A stretch of 64,000 bases of DNA from Leucobacter sp. Psy1 (GTDB taxonomy: Bacteria > Actinomycetota > Actinomycetes > Actinomycetales > Microbacteriaceae), in NCBI RefSeq assembly GCF_020096995.1, contig NZ_CP083692.1, forward strand, positions 2,480,001 to 2,544,000, written 5' to 3'. Made by a program: the position numbers and the translations under genes. The notes below the pieces were generated by a model. The model had not been told where the DNA came from, did not search any database, and was given only the letters and a program-made list of their open reading frames with translations. This document shows, piece after piece, positions 53,269-64,000 of this stretch (positions within the stretch are counted from its first letter, which is position 1; each line of letters opens with the position of its first letter).

Positions 53269-53274
53269 ACGCTA
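53269..53274 (-). promoter_or_regulatory. -10 element of a predicted leaderless promoter (OsmC gene)
   Basis: TAGCGT on the minus strand ends 6 nt before ATG 53262. Confidence 0.45.
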
Positions 53275-53305
53275 CCCGGTCCTTCGTCGACGCGCGCGAC
53301 CGCAG

Positions 53306-53311
53306 TAGAAT
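53306..53311 (+). promoter_or_regulatory. -10 element of a predicted leaderless promoter (aminotransferase gene)
   Basis: TAGAAT ends 7 nt before ATG 53319, and no ribosome site is present. Confidence 0.55.
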
Positions 53312-53318
53312 CGAGCCT

Positions 53319-54659
53319 ATGAGTGCAGAGAACCCCATCACCCAGGAACGTCGCGTCGTCACCGAGATCCCGGGGCCCAGGTCCCGTGAGCTCCACGCGC
53401 GACGCACCGCCGTGGTTCCCCCAGGTGTGCACTCCGTACTGCCCGTCTACATCGATCGCGCTCACGACTCAGTGCTCGTCGACGTCGACGGCAACCAGAT
53501 CGTCGACGTCTGCGGCGGCATCGGCGTCACCACGATCGGGCACACCGACGACGCGGTCGTCGCGGCCGCAGCAGAACAGTTGCACAAGGTCACGCACACG
53601 CTCTTCACCATGACCCCCTACGAGCCCTATGTGCGCGTCGCCGAGTACCTCGCCCAGCACGTGCCTGGCTCGACGCCGGAGAACCCCTACAAGACGCTCC
53701 TCATGAACTCCGGTGCTGAGGCGGTCGAGAACGGTGTCAAGATCGCCCGCAAGTACACGGGTCGACCCGGCGTCGCGGTGCTCGACCACGCTTACCACGG
53801 CCGCACCATGCTGACCTCGAGCATGAACTACAAGGCAGCACCGTACGCACTCGGGTACGGCCCCCGTGCCGGGGACATCACGAAGGCGCCGAACTCGTAC
53901 CCGCTGCGCGATGGCCTCTCCGGCCCCGAGGCCGCGAAGCGCACCATCGCCTACCTCGAGAAGGTTGCGGGCGCCGAGGATCTCGCGTGCCTCGTCGTCG
54001 AGCCCGTGCAGGGCGAGGGCGGCTTCATCGTTCCCGCCGACGGCTTCCTGCCCGCTCTCGCCGAGTGGTGCCGGGAGAACGGCATCGTCTTCATCGCGGA
54101 TGAGGTGCAGGCCGGTATGGCCCGCACCGGATCCGTGTTCTCCATCGAGCAGTTCGGCGTTGAGCCCGACATCGTGCTCTCAGCCAAGGGCATCGCGGGC
54201 GGTCTGCCCCTCGCCGGGATCACCGGCCGCGCCGAGATCATGGATGCGTCTCAGCCCGGCGGGCTCGGCGGCACGTTCGGCGGCAACCCCGTCTCCTGCG
54301 CCGCGGCGGTCGCCGTGTTCGAGCAGATCGAGCACCAGGACCTGCTCGCGGAGGCGCAGCGCATCGAGCGCGCCTTCAAGCCGGCGTTGGAGGGCCTCCG
54401 AACCAAGTACGATCGCATCGTCGACGTGCGCGGCAAGGGCGCGATGCTCGCGATCGAGTTCGCCGACCCCGAGACCCTCGAGCACGACGCGGACCTCGTC
54501 TCCAGGGTCATCGCCCGTGCCGCCCAGGAGGGCGTCCTGCTGCTGAGCGCCGGCGCCTTCGGCAACGTGATCCGGTTCCTCCCGTCGCTCAAGATGAGCG
54601 ACGAACTGATCGCCGACGTCGTCGGCGTCATCGACGCGGCGATCGCCGCAGAACTCTAG
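53319..54659 (+). CDS. gabT: 4-aminobutyrate--2-oxoglutarate transaminase (class III aminotransferase)
   Basis: 446 residues. Class III PLP motifs: LLMNSGAEAVENGVKIARKYTGR, VAVLDHAYHGRTMLTSS, VVEPVQGEGGFIVP, VFIADEVQAGMARTG (cofactor Asp), and the Schiff-base lysine in DIVLSAKGIAGGLPLAGI. The overall pattern is that of actinobacterial GabT, which turns GABA and 2-oxoglutarate into succinate semialdehyde and glutamate; related omega-amino acids may also be used. No succinate-semialdehyde dehydrogenase gene is adjacent. A 9-bp hairpin follows the stop codon. Confidence 0.92.
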   Translation: MSAENPITQERRVVTEIPGPRSRELHARRTAVVPPGVHSVLPVYIDRAHDSVLVDVDGNQIVDVCGGIGVTTIGHTDDAVVAAAAEQLHKVTHTLFTMTPYEPYVRVAEYLAQHVPGSTPENPYKTLLMNSGAEAVENGVKIARKYTGRPGVAVLDHAYHGRTMLTSSMNYKAAPYALGYGPRAGDITKAPNSYPLRDGLSGPEAAKRTIAYLEKVAGAEDLACLVVEPVQGEGGFIVPADGFLPALAEWCRENGIVFIADEVQAGMARTGSVFSIEQFGVEPDIVLSAKGIAGGLPLAGITGRAEIMDASQPGGLGGTFGGNPVSCAAAVAVFEQIEHQDLLAEAQRIERAFKPALEGLRTKYDRIVDVRGKGAMLAIEFADPETLEHDADLVSRVIARAAQEGVLLLSAGAFGNVIRFLPSLKMSDELIADVVGVIDAAIAAEL

Positions 54660-54670
54660 ACACGAAGCGT

Positions 54671-54695
54671 GCTGGGCGCCTGTAGAGCGCCCAGC
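54671..54695 (+). terminator. Terminator hairpin after gabT
   Basis: A 9-bp stem (GCTGGGCGC with its complement) and a 7-nt loop start 12 nt after the stop codon. Confidence 0.65.
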
Positions 54696-54709
54696 CCGCT
54701 TGAGGATCG

Positions 54710-54770
54710 CGCGAGGAGTCGCAACCCGCCGCTGTCACCGTGGCATAGCGGCGTGTTGCGACTCCTCGCG
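54710..54770. repeat. Long near-perfect inverted repeat behind fhs
   Basis: CGCGAGGAGTCGCAAC (54710-54725) pairs exactly with 54755-54770. Inside, after one mismatch, CGCCGCT (54727-54733) pairs with 54747-54753, leaving a 13-nt loop that is itself partly palindromic (CACCGTG). It ends one base before the fhs stop codon, so it can terminate fhs. It is longer than a terminator needs to be, and shares layout with the hairpin at 24043-24093. Confidence 0.75.
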
Positions 54771-54771
54771 T

Positions 54772-56418
54772 CTACAGCCCGACGATCTCCCCATCGACGA
54801 GATCGATGCGCTCGGCGCGAGGGTGCTTCGAGAGCCCCGGCATCGTCGAGATCGCCCCGCTTAGCGCATACACGTAGCCCGCGCCCGCCGCGAGCCGGAC
54901 CTCGCGCACCGGCAGGCGCCACGATGCACCGGGATCGATCGAGCGATCATGCGGGATCGAGAGATGCGTCTTCGCGATGACCACAGGCAGGTCGCCGTAG
55001 CCGAGCTCGGTGTACCGGTCGAGCGCTTTCCGAGCGGCGGGCGTGAAGTCGATCCCGTCCGCTCCGTAGACGTTGCGGGCCACGCGCTCCATCTTCTCGG
55101 TGAGCGGCTGCTCGGCATCGTAATCTCGATGCACGACCCCGGGCGTCTCGTTGCCGTCGATCGCGGCGACCACCGCGCGAGCGAGTGATTCGGCCCCCAA
55201 CCCTCCATCCACGACGTGCGTGGAGATCTCGCAAGCAATTCCCGCCTCGGCCGCGTACTCCGCGATGGCACGGTGCTCGGACGCGTGATCCTCGGGGAAC
55301 GCGTTGACCGCGACCACTACCGGGATTCCCCACTGTCTGAGGGTGCGCAGGTGGTGTCCGAGGTTCGCGCACCCCTCGCGCACATCATCTGCGTTCTCGG
55401 CGAGCAAGTCGTCTGGCAACGGCTTCCCCGGCACGATGCGGTACTTGCCGGTGTGCGCCTTCAGCGCGCGCACCGTCGCTACAACCACCGCGGCAGCGGG
55501 CGCATACCCCGACTGGCGCGACTTCACGTTGACCATGCGCTCGGCGCCAAGATCCGCACCGAATCCCGACTCCGTGACGACGACGTCTCCGAGCCGAGAC
55601 GCCGCGACGTCGGCCACGACCGAGGAGTTGCCCGTCGCGATGTTCCCGAAGGGGCCCGCGTGGATGAGCACCGGATTCCGCTCGCTCGTCTGCATCAGAT
55701 TCGGCATCAGAGCATCGCGCATGAGCACGGCCATCGCTCCGCCGGCCTGCAGGTGCTCCGCGGTGATCGGTTCCCCGGCACGATTGGCTCCGACCACGAT
55801 GCGACCGAGGCGCGCTCGGAGGTCGTCGTAACCGGAAGCGAGCGCCAAGATCGCCATGACCTCGGAAGCAGCGGTGATGTCGAAGGAGGTCTGCCTGGGG
55901 ATGCCGTCGAGGCGCCCGCCCAGCCCCACCACGATGTCGCGCAGCACTCGGTCGTTGACGTCGAGCACGCGCGGCCAGAGGATGGACTGCGGGTCGATGT
56001 CGAGCTTGTTGCCGTGGTGCAGGTGATTGTCGATCATGGCGGCGAGGAGGTTGTGCGCCGCGGCGACGGCGTGGAAGTCTCCGGTGAGGTGGAGGTTCTG
56101 AATCTCCGTCGGCAGCACCTGGCTCTTCCCGGCTCCGGCAGCCCCGCCCTTGATCCCGAACGTGGGGCCGAGGCTCGGTTGGCGGAGGGTGAGCACCGGC
56201 CTCCTGCCGATCGCGGCGAGACCCTGCGTCAAGCCGATAGCGGTGGTCGTCTTCCCCTCCCCCAGCGGTGTCGGATTGATTGCCGTCACCATCACGAGCG
56301 GAGCATCGCCTGGCTCGGATTCCAGAGGAACCTTGGCGACGAACCTGCCGTAGGGCAGGAGCTCCGACGTGTCGATACCGGCGTCTTCGGCGATCTCGAA
56401 AATTGGCTGTGCCGTCAT
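54772..56418 (-). CDS. fhs: Formate--tetrahydrofolate ligase
   Basis: 548 residues, full length. It makes 10-formyl-THF from formate, THF and ATP, linking formate to one-carbon metabolism. Visible: TAINPTPLGEGKTTTAIGLTQGL (ATP site), RQPSLGPTFGIKGGAAGAGKSQV, the segment NLHLTGDFHAVAAAHNLLAAMIDNH, and ESGFGADLGAERMVNVK. TACGCT ends 6 nt before the ATG, again a leaderless-type start. In this window the only other folate one-carbon gene is the broken methylenetetrahydrofolate reductase fragment at 5.3 kb. Confidence 0.96.
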   Translation of the reverse strand: MTAQPIFEIAEDAGIDTSELLPYGRFVAKVPLESEPGDAPLVMVTAINPTPLGEGKTTTAIGLTQGLAAIGRRPVLTLRQPSLGPTFGIKGGAAGAGKSQVLPTEIQNLHLTGDFHAVAAAHNLLAAMIDNHLHHGNKLDIDPQSILWPRVLDVNDRVLRDIVVGLGGRLDGIPRQTSFDITAASEVMAILALASGYDDLRARLGRIVVGANRAGEPITAEHLQAGGAMAVLMRDALMPNLMQTSERNPVLIHAGPFGNIATGNSSVVADVAASRLGDVVVTESGFGADLGAERMVNVKSRQSGYAPAAAVVVATVRALKAHTGKYRIVPGKPLPDDLLAENADDVREGCANLGHHLRTLRQWGIPVVVAVNAFPEDHASEHRAIAEYAAEAGIACEISTHVVDGGLGAESLARAVVAAIDGNETPGVVHRDYDAEQPLTEKMERVARNVYGADGIDFTPAARKALDRYTELGYGDLPVVIAKTHLSIPHDRSIDPGASWRLPVREVRLAAGAGYVYALSGAISTMPGLSKHPRAERIDLVDGEIVGL

Positions 56419-56424
56419 ATCGTC

Positions 56425-56430
56425 AGCGTA
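56425..56430 (-). promoter_or_regulatory. -10 element of a predicted leaderless promoter (fhs)
   Basis: TACGCT on the minus strand ends 6 nt before ATG 56418, and no ribosome site is present. Confidence 0.45.
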
Positions 56431-56468
56431 TCTGCGCCGCGACTTCCGAGGGAAGAGTGAACGCCGAA

Positions 56469-57392
56469 TTACTCCGCGCGGGTCGCGTGCGACCGATCGC
56501 CGACAGCGCTCACGGGCTCGGGAATCTCGAATCCCCCGCTCTCCTGAGCCGCGATCTCGTCGAGGTCTTCACCATCGAGCACCGCGCCGGTATCGCGCAC
56601 ATCGCCGACGGCGTGCACGTCGATGACGATCACCGTGATGTTGTCGCGCCCCGCGTTGTCCTTCGCGTGCTGCACGAGCGCCTTCGCGGCCTCCTCCGCG
56701 GAGGGAAGGGTGGCCAGGAAGTGCTGGATCCCGACGTCGGTGAGCTCCTTCGTCAGCCCGTCAGAGCAGATCAGGATCCGCTGCCCGGGGATGAGCGCGA
56801 GGGCGGTGTAATCGGGAATCGGTTCCTCGTTGAAACCGACAGCTCGCGTGATCACGTTCGAGTGCGGGTGCACCTCGGCCTCGGCCTCCGTGATGGCTCC
56901 CGTGTCAATGAGGTGCTGCACGACCGAGTGGTCCACCGTGATCTGGCTGAGCGCGCCCTTGAAGTACTGGTAGACGCGGGAGTCTCCGATGTTGAACACG
57001 TTCCAAGTCGGATCGCCGTCGCACGACGACCCGCCGAACGCGACACCGGTCACCGTCGTCCCTGCCCCGAGCTCGGTTTCACCCGCATCCAGCTCGATGT
57101 CGTCGACGGCGTCGCCGAGCGCGTCCACGATCTCCTCGCGGCTTGCGTCGCGGTCACCGCCGAGTTCGGCGAGACGACGGACAACCGCCGCAGAGGCGAT
57201 CTCACCTGCGGAGTGCCCGCCCATCCCGTCAGCGACCGCGAAAATGGGCGGCATCGCCACGTAACTGTCCTGGTTCACCTCACGACGCACACCGACGTCA
57301 GTGATAGCGTGCCAAGAGAGCTCAAGCTCGATATCGGAGCCCTGCGAATAGCGCACTCGACGCCGCACGGCGTTTCCTCCGCGCGCGGTCAT
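56469..57392 (-). CDS. PP2C-family serine/threonine phosphatase
   Basis: 307 residues from ATG 57392, with GAGGAG 4 nt upstream. PPM motifs with metal-binding Asp residues: DVGVRREVNQDSYV, IFAVADGMGGHSAGEIAS, NVFNIGDSRVYQY, ILICSDGLTKELTD and AGRDNITVIVIDV. It is soluble, with no membrane anchor at the C-terminus, unlike PstP encoded with the division kinases. It probably reverses Ser/Thr phosphorylation by Hanks-type kinases encoded elsewhere. Confidence 0.93.
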   Translation of the reverse strand: MTARGGNAVRRRVRYSQGSDIELELSWHAITDVGVRREVNQDSYVAMPPIFAVADGMGGHSAGEIASAAVVRRLAELGGDRDASREEIVDALGDAVDDIELDAGETELGAGTTVTGVAFGGSSCDGDPTWNVFNIGDSRVYQYFKGALSQITVDHSVVQHLIDTGAITEAEAEVHPHSNVITRAVGFNEEPIPDYTALALIPGQRILICSDGLTKELTDVGIQHFLATLPSAEEAAKALVQHAKDNAGRDNITVIVIDVHAVGDVRDTGAVLDGEDLDEIAAQESGGFEIPEPVSAVGDRSHATRAE

Positions 57393-57434
57393 CTGACTCC
57401 TCTGTTCTGCACTCGTGTATCCTACCTTGCCCAC

Positions 57435-58277
57435 TCAGGGGCCGCCGACATCGGCCCCGCCACCGGCCGCACTCGTCCCAGCGGCGGCCGACTTCGTCGT
57501 GGGAGCCCCGAGATCGGTCACGAGCGTCAGCTCACCACCCGCACCATTTTCGGCTGCCTGCGTGACCGCCAGGTCGAGCTGCTGGGTGTGCGCCCACTCC
57601 ACCAGTCCATCCGCCGAGCCGATGTCCGCGCGCGACTCGGCGAGCCGGCGCACCAGGTCGCCCTTCGCCGCTTTGTTGAAGTGGTTGAGCGCCCGCGTCG
57701 TCCCGTCGGCCGCGCGCTGCACGACCTGCAGCCGGAACGCGAAGGGACCCTCGATGGGCGCGAGCGCCTGATAGTCGCCCGATCGGAGGTCGAGCACGAA
57801 CCCGTGCTCGGCCCAGTCGATTTCGGCGTGGGTGCGCTGCCAGACCCGCTTCAGCGGAGCCCCGAGCTCCGGAAGTCGCGAACCACCGGAGAGCCGGTAG
57901 GCCGGGATCGGATCGCCCGCGCGGACGACGCCGAAGAGTGCCGACTGCACCGCAACGTGGGCGTCGATCCAGGAGCGGGCGGGTTCCGGGAGGTCCTCGA
58001 TCCCGAGCGCGTCGTACAGCACACCGGTGTAGCGCTCGATCGCCGGCATCGCCCCAGAACGCGACAGGCGCAGATTGTGCTGCAGCTCCGCACGGTTCTT
58101 CGTACCGAGCTTCAGCGTCTTCGCGGCCGCCTCGGGGTCGCGGCTGAGCTCCTCGAGCGCCGAGCGGACCTGCCGACGAGCCTCCCCGAGTGCACGGTGA
58201 TGCCAGAGCTCGCTCGCTCGGAAGGCGCGGTCGCCCCCCGGACGCTTGGTCTCGGACGGCGGGAGCAGAATCAGCAT
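57435..58277 (-). CDS. yaaA: YaaA-family peroxide stress protein
   Basis: 280 residues, with GAGGAG 5 nt before the ATG. The family (formerly DUF328) starts MLILLPPSETKRPGG and has KTLKLGTKNRAELQHN, the central AIERYTGVLYDALG, RAGDPIPAYRLSGGSRLPELG, FVLDLRSGDYQALAP and NHFNKAAKGDLVRRLAES. YaaA lowers free iron and limits oxidative DNA damage in E. coli. The C-terminal Ala/Gly tail is extra. It lies just after the ATP synthase genes on the same strand, separated by a terminator. Confidence 0.93.
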   Translation of the reverse strand: MLILLPPSETKRPGGDRAFRASELWHHRALGEARRQVRSALEELSRDPEAAAKTLKLGTKNRAELQHNLRLSRSGAMPAIERYTGVLYDALGIEDLPEPARSWIDAHVAVQSALFGVVRAGDPIPAYRLSGGSRLPELGAPLKRVWQRTHAEIDWAEHGFVLDLRSGDYQALAPIEGPFAFRLQVVQRAADGTTRALNHFNKAAKGDLVRRLAESRADIGSADGLVEWAHTQQLDLAVTQAAENGAGGELTLVTDLGAPTTKSAAAGTSAAGGGADVGGP

Positions 58278-58298
58278 GGTGTCTCCTCGTGAAACGCG

Positions 58299-58338
58299 CG
58301 AACCGGTCGCCCCTCCCTCAGGAAGCGCGACCGGTTCG
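58299..58338 (-). terminator. Terminator of the ATP synthase operon
   Basis: A perfect 12-bp stem (CGAACCGGTCGC with its complement) and a 16-nt loop lie 17 nt after the atpC stop codon and before yaaA. Confidence 0.75.
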
Positions 58339-58354
58339 TGGCGATGGTGCGGGA

Positions 58355-58618
58355 CTACGAGACGAGCTCGGCGTTGCCCGCGACGATCGTGACGGTGTTG
58401 TGGTCGACGGAGAAGAAGCCGCCTTCCGCATCGACCTTGACCTTTTCTCCACCGGTGGTCGTCACTCGCACCTCGCCCGAGGCGAGCAGCGAGAGCATGG
58501 GCTCGTGACCGGCAAGAATGCCGATCTCGCCCTCGACCGTCTTGGCGACCACCTGGGTCGCGTCACCGGTCCAGACCTCGCGGTCTGCGGAGACGACGTG
58601 GACCGAGAGAGCAGCCAT
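58355..58618 (-). CDS. atpC: ATP synthase F1 epsilon subunit
   Basis: 87 residues from ATG 58618, 2 nt after the atpD stop codon. It consists of the N-terminal beta-sandwich domain (LSVHVVSADREVWTGDATQVVAKTVEGEIGILAGHEPMLSLL), which contacts the gamma subunit and the c-ring. The C-terminal helical hairpin of many epsilon subunits is missing, as is usual in the short actinobacterial form. It is the last gene of the operon. Confidence 0.95.
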   Translation of the reverse strand: MAALSVHVVSADREVWTGDATQVVAKTVEGEIGILAGHEPMLSLLASGEVRVTTTGGEKVKVDAEGGFFSVDHNTVTIVAGNAELVS

Positions 58619-58620
58619 GA

Positions 58621-60992
<2,372 letters not shown>

Positions 60993-61070
60993 GTCTCTCC
61001 TGTGTGTGTCGGGGGTGGCTCTCGCAGTGCTGCAGAAGACCGGGGCGGGAATGCACCCGCCCCGGGTCGA

Positions 61071-62699
<1,629 letters not shown>

Positions 62700-62751
62700 T
62701 TCGTTTCCTCTGTCTGTTCCGGAGTCGTCCCCGGTGGTGAAAAGTGGTGCT

Positions 62752-63527
62752 CTAGCCTGCGAGCTTCTGCCTGAGGTCGTCGAGTCGAGCGCGCACGCTG
62801 CCGTCGATGACGTCATCGGCGAGCTGGATGCGGACTCCGCCGATGACGGACGGATCGATGACGGTCGTGATCTTCACGCTGCGTCCGGCGCTCTCCGCGA
62901 GCAGGCGGGCGAGCCGGTCCTGCTGCTCCGCCGACAGCGGGGCAGCGACCGTAACGGTGGCCAGCTCGGTACCGCGCTCATCCGCGACGACCTGGGCCGC
63001 GCGGCGGAGTGCGACGTCGACGCGGCGACCGCGGGGGTTCGCGACGAGGTGCGAGACGACGGTCACCGCTTCGGACGACAGCTTGCCGGCGAACAACCGC
63101 TCGGCGAGGGCCACCTTCTTCTCGGGTGCGGCGAGCTTGCTGCCGAGGTTGAGCTGGAGCTCGTGGCTGCCGTCGATCACCTCGGCTGCGGAGAGCAGTT
63201 CGTCCGAGAGCGCGGCGGCGTCGCGAGCAGCGGCGCGCAGACCGAGGTCCTCAACACCGGCGATGAACTCGTTCACGGTGGACCAGCGCGCCGTGACGGC
63301 AGCGACCAGGATCGCACGCGCGTCGGCTGAGGCTCCTGCGAAGACCCGCTCGACGAGGCGCGTCTTGCCCGCGACCTCCGCTGAGGGATCGCCGAGCACC
63401 GCGGCCAGCGCCGGGTTCGCCTCGATCTGCGCCGAAGCGCGAAGGAGCTCGACCCCGGTGCCCGCCGCGACCTGATCGGTCAGCGCGGCGCGCGCCTGGG
63501 ACAGAGCCTCGCGTGACGCGCTTCCCA

Positions 63528-63528
<1 letters not shown>
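62752..63528 (-). CDS. atpH: ATP synthase delta subunit
   Basis: 258 residues. The long form is typical of actinobacteria: an N-terminal helical domain ([24 protein letters not shown]) and the conserved C-terminal signature [32 protein letters not shown]. It links the F1 head to the b stator. The ATG overlaps the atpF stop codon (TAATG), so translation is coupled. Confidence 0.95.

Positions 63529-64000
<472 letters not shown>

Overview
The window is 64 kb of high-GC chromosome from an actinobacterium. Gene content and order (GTP-type PEP carboxykinase with a divergent RamB-like regulator; mfd, mazG, eno, ftsB and a DUF501 gene close together; metG-tatD-rsmA-ispE; a delta subunit of 258 residues encoded next to atpF) point to Microbacteriaceae, possibly Leucobacter. 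The genus is inference; no rRNA is present. Many start codons lack a Shine-Dalgarno sequence and instead have a TAnnnT hexamer ending 6-7 nt upstream, the usual signature of leaderless transcripts in this phylum.

Layout. 1-2,468: end of class II fructose-bisphosphate aldolase, an odd 74-nt tRNA with anticodon UAA, and pckG. 2,584-4,068: RamB-like regulator divergent from pckG. 4,056-5,650: a scar region with an isoprenylcysteine methyltransferase fragment, an IS-like hairpin, an orphan secreted protein, and the 5' ends of two genes (methylenetetrahydrofolate reductase and a membrane protein) fused head-on. 5,738-12,335 (minus strand): ndh, DUF501, ftsB, eno, a VOC protein, hisS, mazG. 12,400-17,114: acyl-CoA and related metabolism (crotonase, SDR, MBL hydrolase, glutaryl-CoA dehydrogenase-like enzyme) and a lipoprotein. 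17,154-26,767: mfd-pth, rplY, gnd, glmU-prs and tRNA-Gln. 26,901-35,086: MarR regulator, large amidase, two-component system, POT peptide transporter, ABC-2 exporter.

35,214-38,770 is a self-contained lactate module: FadR/LldR-type regulator, MHS-family transporter and lldD. The promoter of the last two carries two TGGTnnnACCA operators, the first of them spanning the predicted transcription start. 38,806-43,846: a stress group (RibD-like reductase, small acidic protein, SDR, two-domain catalase, VOC protein). 43,887-49,256: CopB-type P1B ATPase, ABC-F ATPase, lipoprotein, ispE. 49,267-52,744: rsmA, tatD and metG as a tightly overlapped operon. 52,789-58,277: OsmC, aminotransferase, formate-THF ligase, PP2C phosphatase, YaaA. 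58,355-64,000: ATP synthase genes atpC-D-G-A-H-F, with atpF cut by the window edge.

Most of the window is ordinary core chromosome. The parts that stand out are the UAA tRNA with a class I body, the recurrent leaderless start signal (twice built from the stop codon of the preceding gene), the lactate operators, the scar region, and the repeats and hairpins behind prs and fhs. No CRISPR array, complete IS, prophage or obvious defence system was seen.
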